DNA of 64,000 nt from Paenibacillus hemerocallicola (GTDB taxonomy: Bacteria > Bacillota > Bacilli > Paenibacillales > NBRC-103111): positions 1 through 64,000 of the forward strand of contig NZ_VDCQ01000001.1 in the NCBI RefSeq assembly GCF_006265175.1, in the 5' to 3' direction. Shown in pieces: positions 40,085 to 48,816 of this stretch (position 1 is the stretch's first letter; each line of letters opens with the position of its first letter). The notes under the pieces are model-generated. The model was not told the origin of the DNA, searched no databases, and saw nothing but the letters and a program-made list of their open reading frames with translations. Position numbers and translations under genes: made by a program.

Positions 40085-42973
40085 GTGGCAATTCTCGTCA
40101 TGATTTTCCGCAAAATGCTCAAAAATAAATGGCTGGAGCTGAGTCTGCTCTTCGGGTTAGTGCTGTCGGTAGCGCTCGTGAGCAGCATGCCGATTTATAC
40201 CGAAGCGATTTTGCAGCGAATGCTCGTCAAGGAGCTGGAGAACTACCAAGTCACTTCCGGCTCATACCCGCTCACGTACCGGACGGGACTATTCCTCACG
40301 GGAGAAACCCCGAAGGAGAACGGCGATAGCGCACGCAACGTGGACCAATTCATGCAATCGATGGGCAGCCGATTCGATCTTCCGATTCGCGCGTACGTTA
40401 AGGAACGGGGGACCGACACCTTCGCGTTCACTCCGAAAGATACGGAGCGAATGGACGCCTCCGTCAAGCGGAACGTCGATATCGTCGCCTTGTCGGATTT
40501 CGAGGAGCATGTCAAGCTCGTGGACGGGGTCATGCCCGCCAAGGAGCCGGTTAACGGCGTATTCGAGGTGCTGGTCGTAGAAAGCGCATTGACCCAGCTG
40601 AAGATGGTGCTGGGCAACGAGTTCGTGATCGAGGACGAACGGGTGAAAAATCCGATAACCGTCAAGCCGGTAGGCGTCATTAATCCGAAGGACGAGCACG
40701 ATTTGTTCTGGAATACGCCGCTGGAAAGCTACGGCCGATCGTTCATTATGAATTACGAGACTTTCGAGAAATACATTACCGGGGGCAACGATATCACGAT
40801 CCGGGCCGGCTTCTGGTATTACGCCTTGGAATACTCGCGCATGGACATGGGCTCGATCGAATCGTTCATCCGCACGCATCAACGCATCGAGTCTTATATT
40901 ACGAATACGTTCCCCAGTCAAGCGATCAAAGCTCCCGCGCTGGGCGTCATATCGAAATATATGGACCGGCAGGAGCAGCTGCGGGTTATGCTATGGTCGT
41001 TGAACGTGCCGGTTATGATTATGCTGGGCTTCTATTTGTTCATGGTATCGAACTTGATCGTCGAACGGCAAAAGACGGAAATCGCGGTGCTGCGAAGCCG
41101 CGGCGCAAGCCGAATGCAAATTTTGCTCAGCTACGTCATCGAAGGAGTCATGCTCGGTGCAGTCGCGTTCGCGATCGGGCCGTACGCGGGGATGGCGCTG
41201 ACGAATATGCTCGGAGCCTCCAACGGATTTTTGGAGTTCGTGCAGCGGTCGGCGTTAATCGTTACGATAAACTCCACCGCTTACAAGTACGCGCTGTATG
41301 CGGTCGGGTTCTCCTTGATCATGACTTTGATCCCGGCTTTTCTCGCCACGAGAACTTCGATCGTCGGGCATAAGCAGCAGATGGCGCGCATGTCGAAAAT
41401 GTCGTTCACGCACAAATATTTTATCGATATTTTGCTGCTCGGCGTATCGCTGTACGGGCTGCAAAGCTTCAAGCGGCGGATGAGCGACCTGCAATCGCTG
41501 GGGCTGGATTCGGCCAATTTCAAGGTCGATCCGTTGTTGTTCCTCGTTCCGGCTTTATTTACGCTGGGACTTGGCCTGCTCCTGCTGCGCGTCTATCCTC
41601 TCTTCATCAGGCTTGTATACTGGCTCGGGCGCAAGGTGTGGCCGCCGTCGTTATATTCGACGCTGATTCAGGTCGGGAGGTCGAGCAACCAGTACAACTT
41701 CCTGATGGTGTTTCTGATGATTACGCTTGCAACCGGCTTGTTCAGCGCAAGCGCCGCGAGGACAATGAACAGCAACACGCTGGAGAAAGTGAAGTATAAG
41801 AACGGGACCGATATTATTTTGAACGTGAAGTGGGAAAATGACGCCCCGCCTCCGATGATGGGGGGAGGAGAAGAAGCCGAGGAAGAAACCGAAGCGGTTA
41901 CTACCGTTCCGATCATTACGGGGCCGAAGCGGATTCAATATACGGAGCCGCCGTTTCAAGTATTCAGCGATTTGCCGGGTGTAGCCAGTGCCGCCAAAGT
42001 GTTCGTGAAGGATGACGCGGTCGCGCAAATGGGTAAAACATCTTCAAAAATCAAGCTGATGGGCGTCGACACGGACGAATTCGGCAAAACGGCCTACATG
42101 AAGGACCGGCTGCTCGAGCATCACTTCTACGATTACTTGAATCTGATTTCGACGGAGCCGTCAGCCGTGCTCGTTTCGAGGACGATGGCGGATGAGATGG
42201 GCGTCAAGGAGGGCGATTCGGTCAATATCGGCTGGAATAACGTCTCTTATAAACCGTTTACGATATACGGCATTATCGATTATTGGCCGACGTTCAATCC
42301 GAATCCGCAGCAGCCGACGTCCGGCAATGCGAAAAAGCCCGAGCTGCCCAAAGTCGTCGTCGGGCATTTAAGCTACATCCAGAGCGCCATCGCTCTGGAG
42401 CCCTACCAGGTGTGGATCGATCTGAAGGACGAACCGACCTCGAAGCAGACTTTCAATGAAGCGCTGAATGCCAAGGAAATCCCGATCGAAAGCTTCATCG
42501 ACACCGGATATGAGCTGACTTTGGCGAAAAACGATCCTTTCCAAATGGCAATCAACGGGGTCATGACGCTCGGATTTTTGATCAGCGTAGTCATCAGCTT
42601 CTTCGGATTCCTGCTGTATTGGGTACTTTCGTTGAACGGCAGGGTATTGCAATACGGGATATTGCGCGCGATGGGCATTTCGTTCATGCAGCTGATCGGG
42701 ATGCTCGTGACGGAGCAGGTGCTGACGTCCGGAGCGGCCTTCCTGATCGGTGCCGGCATCGGCAATGTAACAAGCCTGCTCTTCGTTCCGCTATTCCAGC
42801 TGTCGTTCAATTCCACGACGCAGGTGCCGCCGTTCCAAGTCATGTTCGATTCGACGGATTCCACGCGTCTGTATATTATCGTGACGATCATGATTACGAT
42901 CGGGCTGGGCATACTTGGATATCTTCTCTCTCGCATCAAAATTCATCAGGCCGTCAAGCTGGGGGAGGACTAA
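40085..42973 (+). CDS. large FtsX-type ABC permease
   Basis: A 962-residue membrane protein, GTG start behind GGAAGGAGGA. About ten hydrophobic segments: one at the N-terminus (LSLLFGLVLSVALVSSMPIY), three in the first FtsX bundle (about 305-425), several in the middle (including LFLVPALFTLGLGLLLLRVY and FLMVFLMITLATGLF), and three at the C-terminus ending LGYLLSRIKIHQAV. Large exterior loops lie between (about 45-300 and 560-810; the second contains a Pro/Glu-rich stretch, PPPMMGGGEEAEEET). The topology duplicates the FtsX domain as in BceB/MacB-like permeases. The next ATPase starts three bases after the stop. Confidence 0.88.
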   Translation: MAILVMIFRKMLKNKWLELSLLFGLVLSVALVSSMPIYTEAILQRMLVKELENYQVTSGSYPLTYRTGLFLTGETPKENGDSARNVDQFMQSMGSRFDLPIRAYVKERGTDTFAFTPKDTERMDASVKRNVDIVALSDFEEHVKLVDGVMPAKEPVNGVFEVLVVESALTQLKMVLGNEFVIEDERVKNPITVKPVGVINPKDEHDLFWNTPLESYGRSFIMNYETFEKYITGGNDITIRAGFWYYALEYSRMDMGSIESFIRTHQRIESYITNTFPSQAIKAPALGVISKYMDRQEQLRVMLWSLNVPVMIMLGFYLFMVSNLIVERQKTEIAVLRSRGASRMQILLSYVIEGVMLGAVAFAIGPYAGMALTNMLGASNGFLEFVQRSALIVTINSTAYKYALYAVGFSLIMTLIPAFLATRTSIVGHKQQMARMSKMSFTHKYFIDILLLGVSLYGLQSFKRRMSDLQSLGLDSANFKVDPLLFLVPALFTLGLGLLLLRVYPLFIRLVYWLGRKVWPPSLYSTLIQVGRSSNQYNFLMVFLMITLATGLFSASAARTMNSNTLEKVKYKNGTDIILNVKWENDAPPPMMGGGEEAEEETEAVTTVPIITGPKRIQYTEPPFQVFSDLPGVASAAKVFVKDDAVAQMGKTSSKIKLMGVDTDEFGKTAYMKDRLLEHHFYDYLNLISTEPSAVLVSRTMADEMGVKEGDSVNIGWNNVSYKPFTIYGIIDYWPTFNPNPQQPTSGNAKKPELPKVVVGHLSYIQSAIALEPYQVWIDLKDEPTSKQTFNEALNAKEIPIESFIDTGYELTLAKNDPFQMAINGVMTLGFLISVVISFFGFLLYWVLSLNGRVLQYGILRAMGISFMQLIGMLVTEQVLTSGAAFLIGAGIGNVTSLLFVPLFQLSFNSTTQVPPFQVMFDSTDSTRLYIIVTIMITIGLGILGYLLSRIKIHQAVKLGED

Positions 42974-42976
42974 TCG

Positions 42977-43870
42977 ATGATCCATTGCGACAATTTGGTG
43001 AAAATATACAAGGTTGCCGATCTGGAGGTCGTGGCGCTACAAGGACTCGATTTGCACGTCGAGCCTGGCGAGCTGATGGCGATTATCGGCAACAGCGGAA
43101 GCGGGAAATCGACGCTTCTGAACATGCTGGGGGGACTCGACCGGCCGTCGGCCGGCAACCTGGTCGTGGACGGCAAGGACCTGCTGAAATTTACCGAGAA
43201 AGATATCGTGCGCTACAAAAGGGAAACGGTTGGATTCGTATGGCAAAACAATGCGCGCAACCTGATTCCTTACTTGACGGCGCTGGAAAATGTCGAGCTG
43301 CCGATACTGCTGCAAGGCCGCAGACGGCGGCAGAGGGCGCTTGAGCTGCTGGAGGCGGTCGGGCTCGGGCATCGGATCAGAAACAGACTGAACCAGCTGT
43401 CCGGCGGCGAACAGCAGCGTGTCGCGATCGCCATAGCCCTCGCGAACCATCCGCGCCTGCTGCTTGCCGACGAGCCGACCGGCTCGCTGGATACGAAGAT
43501 GTCCAACCAAATTTTGGACCTGTTCCGCGAGCTCAACCGATCGTTGGGGCTTACGGTCGTTATCGTCACCCATGATCCGCTTCTTGCCAAAAAAGTAGAC
43601 CGTGTAGTCGCGATCCGTGACGGGAAGACGGCATCGGAGTTCATTCGCAGCAAATCGTATGCCGACGAGCTGGCCGAATTGGAGCAGGGAACACCGGCCG
43701 AGTCGGAGACTCATGTAGAGTATGCGATCCTGGACAAGGCGGGGCGGCTGCAAATCCCTCCCAATTATTTGGAGGCGGTCGGGATGAAGGACACCAACAA
43801 AATGGTCGTTTCGGTGGAGGATGGCAAAATCGTTCTACTGCCGCCGGAAAAAGAAAAGGTAGCCAAGTAG
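42977..43870 (+). CDS. ABC transporter ATPase with a C-terminal AbrB-like segment
   Basis: A 297-residue protein. Residues 1-230 form a normal ATPase: Walker A GNSGSGKST, signature LSGGEQQRVAIAIALANHP, Walker B LLLADEPTGSLD, H-loop VIVTHD. Residues about 231-297 are an extra piece ending AILDKAGRLQIPPNYLEAVG...MVVSVEDGKIVLLPPEKE. This repeats the AbrB/MazE swapped-hairpin pattern (x-D-x-x-G-R-I-x-I-P-x-x-L-R-x-x-x-G-...-V-x-x-E-D-G-x-I-x-L-x-P). The partners are known as DNA-binding or dimerisation folds. Fusion to an ATPase suggests a regulatory dimerisation or DNA link. The family identity of the tail is my reading only. Confidence 0.85.
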   Translation: MIHCDNLVKIYKVADLEVVALQGLDLHVEPGELMAIIGNSGSGKSTLLNMLGGLDRPSAGNLVVDGKDLLKFTEKDIVRYKRETVGFVWQNNARNLIPYLTALENVELPILLQGRRRRQRALELLEAVGLGHRIRNRLNQLSGGEQQRVAIAIALANHPRLLLADEPTGSLDTKMSNQILDLFRELNRSLGLTVVIVTHDPLLAKKVDRVVAIRDGKTASEFIRSKSYADELAELEQGTPAESETHVEYAILDKAGRLQIPPNYLEAVGMKDTNKMVVSVEDGKIVLLPPEKEKVAK

Positions 43871-43893
43871 AAATCGAGCCGAATGGTCATCCA

Positions 43894-43918
43894 ATCCCCG
43901 CGAATAGCGGGGATTTTT
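43894..43918 (+). terminator. rho-independent terminator of the ABC cluster
   Basis: ATCCCCGC (43894-43901) pairs with GCGGGGAT (43907-43914) around GAATA, followed by TTTTG. Confidence 0.85.
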
Positions 43919-44019
43919 GCATGCGGAAAGGATGAACGTAACCCGTATGATTTGATCGGCGCAGCGGAGCAGTGGTATAATTTGGGGCGAGAAAATTATC
44001 GAAACAGGAGTGGGTCGAA

Positions 44020-44688
44020 ATGAGCAGGCAACGGTTCAAGACGCTGCGCGTGATCGCGGCCGTAGGAGCAATCGCGCTGACGCTCGCGGGATGCGGCGGG
44101 GACAAGACGGCAGGGAATGCGAATGGAAATGCATCAGGCGCCAAAGGCGAGAAGAACTGGAGCTCGCCGCCCCCGATGACGCTGAAAACGGACAAAAAGT
44201 ACGAGGCGGTATTCGATACGACCGAAGGCAAGTTTACGGTGAATTTGTTCAACGATACGGCGCCGAAAACCGTGAACAGCTTCGTCTTCTTGTCCAAGGA
44301 AGGGTTCTACAACAATGTGGTCTTTCATCGGATTATGAAGACGTTCATGATTCAGACCGGCGATCCGACGGGTACTGGAATGGGCGGCCCCGGCTATACG
44401 ATCGAAGACGAACTGAAGACTACTTATAAATACGATCCGGGTATCGTAGCCATGGCCAATACGGGAGCGAAAAACTCGGGAGGAAGCCAGTTTTTCATTT
44501 GTACGGGAGCGGACTGCGCGGCGAGCTTGAATCCCAGGCCGAACTACACCATATTCGGGCAAGTAACCTCCGGCATGGAAGTCGTCCAGAAGATCGCCGC
44601 TACGCCAGTAAAGGCAAGTCCTACCGGAGAGCCGAGCGTACCGACGAAGGAAGTGAAAATCAATAAGATCGACATAAACGAGAAGTGA
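44020..44688 (+). CDS. lipoprotein peptidyl-prolyl cis-trans isomerase (cyclophilin type)
   Basis: A 222-residue protein with a lipoprotein signal (VIAAVGAIALTLAGCGG; lipobox LAGC) and a cyclophilin domain from about residue 60: VFDTTEGKFTVNLFNDTAPK, FHRIMKTFMIQTGDPTGTG, GGPGYTIEDE, NSGGSQFFICT and FGQVTSGMEVVQKI. Catalytic arginine (F-H-R) and the Q-F-F motif are intact. It acts outside the membrane, helping folding of exported proteins. Comparable to membrane-anchored foldases in bacilli. It is single, between the ABC cluster and a DUF402 gene. Confidence 0.92.
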   Translation: MSRQRFKTLRVIAAVGAIALTLAGCGGDKTAGNANGNASGAKGEKNWSSPPPMTLKTDKKYEAVFDTTEGKFTVNLFNDTAPKTVNSFVFLSKEGFYNNVVFHRIMKTFMIQTGDPTGTGMGGPGYTIEDELKTTYKYDPGIVAMANTGAKNSGGSQFFICTGADCAASLNPRPNYTIFGQVTSGMEVVQKIAATPVKASPTGEPSVPTKEVKINKIDINEK

Positions 44689-44729
44689 TAAATATTGGGT
44701 CATAACCTATGGGAGAGGATGGAACCGAA

Positions 44730-45272
44730 TTGATTCGAAAATACGCGGATCGAACCGAATGGGGGAGAATCGTCGAGAAGAGGTTTACCGTTGTCCCGAA
44801 AAAAACGATCGGTTTTTCCGGAACGGTAACGTTATTTGAAATGGTGAAGGTGAAAGCGCCGCTGTACAAGCAGTACGAGCACGAACAGGAGAAGCTGTGC
44901 ATCGCGGCCGACGGCTATAAGTGGCTCCAGCAGTTTCCCGAGCTGGCGAACTACATGGTAACGTCCATGTACGACGATCACGATCGGCTCGTCCAATGGG
45001 TCGTATCCATATGCAAAAGCCAGGGAGTCTCGACCAACAATGTGCCATGGTATGACGATCTCTATTTGAACATCGTCATATTGCCTACCGGGCAATTGTA
45101 TGTCACCCATCAAGACCGGTTGGAGGATGCGGTGCGACGGGGCGAGCTCGCACAGGAAGATTACGACATGGCCTGGGCAACGGCCAATCTAGTAAAGGAT
45201 GAATTCCGCAAAGGCTCGTTTGACTTGCTGCTGATGTCGGACAAGCATTTGCAAGATTTATTGGAAGAATGA
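44730..45272 (+). CDS. DUF402-family protein
   Basis: A 180-residue protein (from TTG 44730; the frame also starts at ATG 44709, which lies at the binding-site sequence GGGAGAGG). The core YDDLYLNIVILPTGQLYVTH followed by DRLEDAVRRGELAQEDYDMA matches the DUF402 family, related to FomD-like nucleoside-diphosphate hydrolases and to the ntdP branch. Basic residues and acidic metal-site aspartates are present (D-D-L-Y-L-x-I). Cytosolic. Exact substrate unknown. Confidence 0.8.
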   Translation: MIRKYADRTEWGRIVEKRFTVVPKKTIGFSGTVTLFEMVKVKAPLYKQYEHEQEKLCIAADGYKWLQQFPELANYMVTSMYDDHDRLVQWVVSICKSQGVSTNNVPWYDDLYLNIVILPTGQLYVTHQDRLEDAVRRGELAQEDYDMAWATANLVKDEFRKGSFDLLLMSDKHLQDLLEE

Positions 45273-45309
45273 TATTCATACATACATGTCGGGACGAGGA
45301 GACGGTGAA

Positions 45310-45954
45310 TTGAAGCCATTGGCGAACGCGATTTCCAAAAGAGGGAGAAGCAAACGGAGCCACAAGCTATGGATAGCGGTCTTCGTACTGGCGGCGCTTG
45401 GCTTGGCATGGGTCGGATACATCCAGTGGCTTATCCATTCCGCCCAAGGCCGTACGCTGGGAGCACGGGCGGACGTCGCCATCGTGCTAGGCGCGTCGCT
45501 CTGGAATGACCGCCCGAGTCCCGGATTGCGCGAGCGTTTGGATTGGGCATACGGTCTGTATGCGGACAAAAAAGTGGATCGCATTATCGTGTCGGGCGGA
45601 CTGGACGCGAATGGCGCCACAATTACGGAAGCGGAAGGGATGAAACAATATTTGACGGAGCGCGGCGTTCCGCAGGACGTTATTGTCGAGGAGCGCGAAG
45701 CTACGAGTACATACGAGAACTTGCTGTACAGCAAGCGAATTATGGACCGCGAGGGCTGGAAGGAGCCTGTTATCGTCACGCACCAGTACCACGGCGCCCG
45801 CGCCATGGACATCGCACGTTTCGTCGGGCTTACCGGCGCGGTCCCGTCGTTGACGGAGTCCAGAGTTATGTGGATGCCATGGCACAAGACCAGGGAGACG
45901 CTTGCTTACACGAAATGGTATGCGGACAAACTGAGGATGAAGCTGAATTTATAA
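45310..45954 (+). CDS. YdcF/SanA-like DUF218 membrane-anchored protein
   Basis: A 214-residue protein. One membrane helix (LWIAVFVLAALGLAWVGYIQ, about 19-38) is followed by the DUF218 domain: DVAIVLGASLWNDRPSPGLR, DRIIVSGG, EAEGMKQYLTERGVPQDVIV, EEREATSTYENLLYSKRIM and VTHQYHGARAMDIAR. This is the SanA/YdcF family, implicated in envelope-barrier functions and possibly binding nucleotides. TTG 45310 behind GAGGAGACGG is preferred; ATG 45286 is in frame. Confidence 0.88.
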   Translation: MKPLANAISKRGRSKRSHKLWIAVFVLAALGLAWVGYIQWLIHSAQGRTLGARADVAIVLGASLWNDRPSPGLRERLDWAYGLYADKKVDRIIVSGGLDANGATITEAEGMKQYLTERGVPQDVIVEEREATSTYENLLYSKRIMDREGWKEPVIVTHQYHGARAMDIARFVGLTGAVPSLTESRVMWMPWHKTRETLAYTKWYADKLRMKLNL

Positions 45955-45968
45955 AACCTATAACCGTT

Positions 45969-47255
45969 TTACGCAATATAACGCAGCTTCAGCTCGTTTT
46001 TGGAAATCGCCACGATTTTGGGTTCCAGCAAGTCCGTCTTTTCTTTTAATCGTTTTTTGCCGTGAGGGTGAACGACGTAGAGCAGAAATCTTAAATACGT
46101 TTTTGTAGCGCGCGCGAACAATCCTTTCGGCAAATCGAATACGGTGAAGCCGAGCTGCCTCGTACCGCGATGAATCATCGTAATTCCGTATAAGCCTTTA
46201 ACATGCTGGTACTTCGGATCGGTCAGCAGCAGCTTGCTGATTTCCGGCATTAGAGTGCGGGTTCTCCGGATCAGCTGGGTAGCCAGCTGAACGGTGCTGC
46301 GGGAATCCAGCCCCAATTTATACAATGTATAGTTATCCAAGTGCATTTCGGCCACCAGATCGCCTTTGCTGATTTGCTCGCCGTCCGATAACAGAATCGG
46401 CTGCTTCCCCATGTATTCGCGCACCCGAAGCTTCAGCAACGGATCGCCGATATTAACCGCCTTCAGCCGGAATAGCTTGACGAAGCAGCGTTCCCAAGTC
46501 ATCCAGGCGTTCACGAGCAGTCGTTTGAACAGGCCGAGACGGCGCTCGGCAGACGATTCCAGCAATTCATCCACGCGCACAGGCTTCAATCCCCTCTCCG
46601 TCATACTCGTCAACACTTCATCCAGGGCGTTCAACATGTGGGACGGAGCATCCCGGTCGGCCCCGAACGTTTCTCCGCTGTCATGAAGCAGGACTACCGC
46701 ACCTTCCCTAACTCCGCTCATAAGCCGGGCCTTCAGCTTCGTTTTGCCGATTCGGCTCCGCCAATCTTTTGGCATAACCGACCAAAGGACGACTTTGTAC
46801 GACTTTAGCGTAATCAGATCGAACAGATTGAGAATGCCCCAAGGCGGTCTGTAAAAATTAGGCTTCGTTCCGGTAATGGATGCGATGATGTCGGCGGATC
46901 GGTCCGCTTGCTTTCTCCGGACGTTCCAAGGCAGTTGCAGCCAGTTGGACGTATGGGAATAATTATGGATTCCGATCTGATGTCCCTCGCTATGGATCCG
47001 TTCGATCAGGCCGGCTTGCCGCTCCGCTTTCGATCCCAGTACGAAAAAAGTGGCCTTCGCTTCATGCTTTCTGAGGAGATCGAGCAGAAGCGGCGTATAC
47101 GCCGGATCGGGTCCGTCGTCGAACGTCAGCGCGACTTGTCTGGAAGCTTTTCCTTTGCGGAAAACGCCGATTGCGAATATGCGCGTGGCCACCCAAGGAA
47201 CGAGCGTATAGGCTACCACGATCAGTAGGATAGAAAAGAAGAGTCGTTCTCTCAT
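45969..47255 (-). CDS. membrane-anchored polysaccharide deacetylase with C-terminal YkoP-like domain
   Basis: A 428-residue protein. A signal anchor (LFFSILLIVVAYTLVPWVAT) precedes a NodB domain: VALTFDDGPDP (catalytic and metal D), GIHNYSHTS (H-x3-H zinc pair), NFYRPPWGILN (R-P-P-W-G) and VVLLHDSGE (catalytic H). From about residue 245 a second domain of about 185 residues follows (AWMTWERCFVKLFRL..., RTLMPEISKLLLTD, MIHRGTRQLGFTVFDLPKGL) that I associate with YkoP. The ATG at 47255 has GGAGG at good spacing; the one at 47261 overlaps it. It probably deacetylates peptidoglycan or another surface glycan outside the cell. Confidence 0.88.
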   Translation of the reverse strand: MRERLFFSILLIVVAYTLVPWVATRIFAIGVFRKGKASRQVALTFDDGPDPAYTPLLLDLLRKHEAKATFFVLGSKAERQAGLIERIHSEGHQIGIHNYSHTSNWLQLPWNVRRKQADRSADIIASITGTKPNFYRPPWGILNLFDLITLKSYKVVLWSVMPKDWRSRIGKTKLKARLMSGVREGAVVLLHDSGETFGADRDAPSHMLNALDEVLTSMTERGLKPVRVDELLESSAERRLGLFKRLLVNAWMTWERCFVKLFRLKAVNIGDPLLKLRVREYMGKQPILLSDGEQISKGDLVAEMHLDNYTLYKLGLDSRSTVQLATQLIRRTRTLMPEISKLLLTDPKYQHVKGLYGITMIHRGTRQLGFTVFDLPKGLFARATKTYLRFLLYVVHPHGKKRLKEKTDLLEPKIVAISKNELKLRYIA

Positions 47256-47261
47256 GGACAT

Positions 47262-47548
47262 CCTCCTATAATTCGGACCACCCGAAACAGGTTGCTTTCA
47301 GGTGAAGTCTAACATACCGGCCAACTAAGTCCAAGTGAAAAAATCGTTGAAAAAACGGGAATATTCGGTTGGCTGTCCACCTGCTGCCGCAACGTAAAAT
47401 TTAATCAAAAGAGCTTTTCTTGATCATAGGACAACTTGTTGATTTGTACATTATAGGCAGGGGTTATTCCGCTCGTATCGTCAGGGCGGAAACTTCCGAC
47501 GGGCTAGCGCAACAAACGCCTGCACCTTCGAACAAAGAGGTGATTCCG
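47262..47548. other. intergenic region upstream of spoVK
   Basis: Between the divergent deacetylase and spoVK genes. It must hold the promoters, but I find no convincing sigma-A or sigma-E match; GATCATAGGACAACTTG (47423 on) with TACATTAT downstream is only suggestive. The spoVK frame is open further upstream (to 47420), but the binding site supports the start at 47549. Confidence 0.4.
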
Positions 47549-48520
47549 ATGAACAGTCGAGTCGTTTCCAGCGATATGGCCAAAGCTTCAAGGCAAATCA
47601 ATGTCGTGCTTCGTACTCCCGAGCCCGTATCCATGCCTGTTTCCGAGCCGGAGCCTCAACCAAACGGCAAAACGGTTCCGTCGCAAGGTCCCTTCGCCGA
47701 CATTATGAAAGAACTGGACCAGATGGTCGGTCTGGATAACGTCAAGGAGCTCGTGTATGAAATATACGCATTGCTGCAGATCGGGCAGTACCGAACGGAC
47801 GCCGGATTAATGTCCAATCAGCAAGTGTACCACATGGTATTCAAAGGAAACCCGGGCACCGGCAAAACGACAGTCGCCCGTATTATCGCCAAGCTGTTTC
47901 AAGCGATGGGGCTTTTGCCGAAAGGTCATTTGATCGAGGTGGAACGGGCTGATCTGGTAGGCGAATACATCGGTCACACGGCTTTGAAGACCCGTGACCT
48001 GATCAAAAAAGCGATGGGCGGCATATTGTTCATCGATGAAGCGTACAGCTTGGCAAGGGGGGGCGAAAAAGATTTCGGCAAGGAAGCGATCGATACGATG
48101 GTGAAGGCGATGGAAGACTACAAAAATCAGTTTGTGCTTATTTTGGCCGGCTATTCGGATGAAATGGACTTTTTCCTCGCGACGAATCCGGGCTTGCCGT
48201 CCCGCTTCCCGATATCGATCGAATTTCCCGATTATTCGACCGACCAGCTGGTGCAAATTGCCGAATTGATGGTCAGAGAACGGGACTATACGCTGATCCC
48301 CGCCACGATCATGAAGCTTCGACAGCTGTTGATCGCGGAGAAGAACCGCTATCCATCCGCCTTCAGCAACGCCAGATTCGTCCGCAATCTGATGGAGCGC
48401 TCCGTCAGGCATCAGGCGGTCCGGCTGCTTGGCCAATACAATACGTCCGCTCCGGGCCGCCAAGAGCTGATGTCGATCAAGCCGGAGGATATGCGGACGG
48501 ATAAAAGAAGCGGACTCTAA
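47549..48520 (+). CDS. spoVK: stage V sporulation protein K (AAA ATPase)
   Basis: A 323-residue CbbX/SpoVK-type AAA+ ATPase. Walker A GNPGTGKT is at residues 100-107, Walker B GGILFIDEAYSLARGG near 155, sensor 1 VLILAGYSDEMDFFLATNPG and arginine finger region LPSRFPISIEFPDY. The long helix with MVGLDNVKELVYEI before it is typical. ATG 47549 is chosen for AAGAGGTGAT (47534-47543). In B. subtilis SpoVK acts in the mother cell during late spore maturation; hflX follows downstream there as here, with two genes inserted in this window. Confidence 0.92.
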   Translation: MNSRVVSSDMAKASRQINVVLRTPEPVSMPVSEPEPQPNGKTVPSQGPFADIMKELDQMVGLDNVKELVYEIYALLQIGQYRTDAGLMSNQQVYHMVFKGNPGTGKTTVARIIAKLFQAMGLLPKGHLIEVERADLVGEYIGHTALKTRDLIKKAMGGILFIDEAYSLARGGEKDFGKEAIDTMVKAMEDYKNQFVLILAGYSDEMDFFLATNPGLPSRFPISIEFPDYSTDQLVQIAELMVRERDYTLIPATIMKLRQLLIAEKNRYPSAFSNARFVRNLMERSVRHQAVRLLGQYNTSAPGRQELMSIKPEDMRTDKRSGL

Positions 48521-48597
48521 ATTGCCGACATGAAACCGTCGAAGTCCAACCATACTAATAGGCGCAGCGACAATCGCACAACAAGGAGGAGCAAACG

Positions 48598-48693
48598 ATG
48601 CCGGACAATGACAACGGCTCCCAGAAGCGGGCGTCCGAACCGGCCGACCCGAAAAAGCAAGGCCGGTCGGCCGCGAAGAAAAAGTCGAAGTAA
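48598..48693 (+). CDS. 31-residue basic small protein
   Basis: ATG 48598 behind a strong AAGGAGGA (48583-48590), followed by 31 codons and TAA, then a terminator eight bases later. The product is hydrophilic, with an acidic/polar start (PDNDNGSQKRASE) and a lysine-rich end (KKQGRSAAKKKSK). Lys/Ala-rich tails recall small acid-soluble or nucleoid-associated proteins, but it is too short to assign. The strong translational signals and own terminator argue that it is real. It sits between spoVK and the HAD gene. Confidence 0.6.
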   Translation: MPDNDNGSQKRASEPADPKKQGRSAAKKKSK

Positions 48694-48701
48694 GAAACGG
48701 G

Positions 48702-48726
48702 AAGCCGCCTGAGGGCGGCTTTTGTT
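48702..48726 (+). terminator. rho-independent terminator
   Basis: AAGCCGCC (48702-48709) and GGCGGCTT (48714-48721) form a hairpin with a four-base loop, followed by TTTGTT. Confidence 0.85.
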
Positions 48727-48816
48727 CTATAGGAAAGAAAGGGACAGGAAAGAAGCGTTGAGGTATAATACGATCATCCGGCCGGAAGGCGGGCAACAAA
48801 GCTGGAGGGAATATAC

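Noticed and set aside
47807-48799. 330-codon minus-strand frame
   Set aside because: It is antisense to spoVK and runs across a terminator and the small ORF; no motifs.
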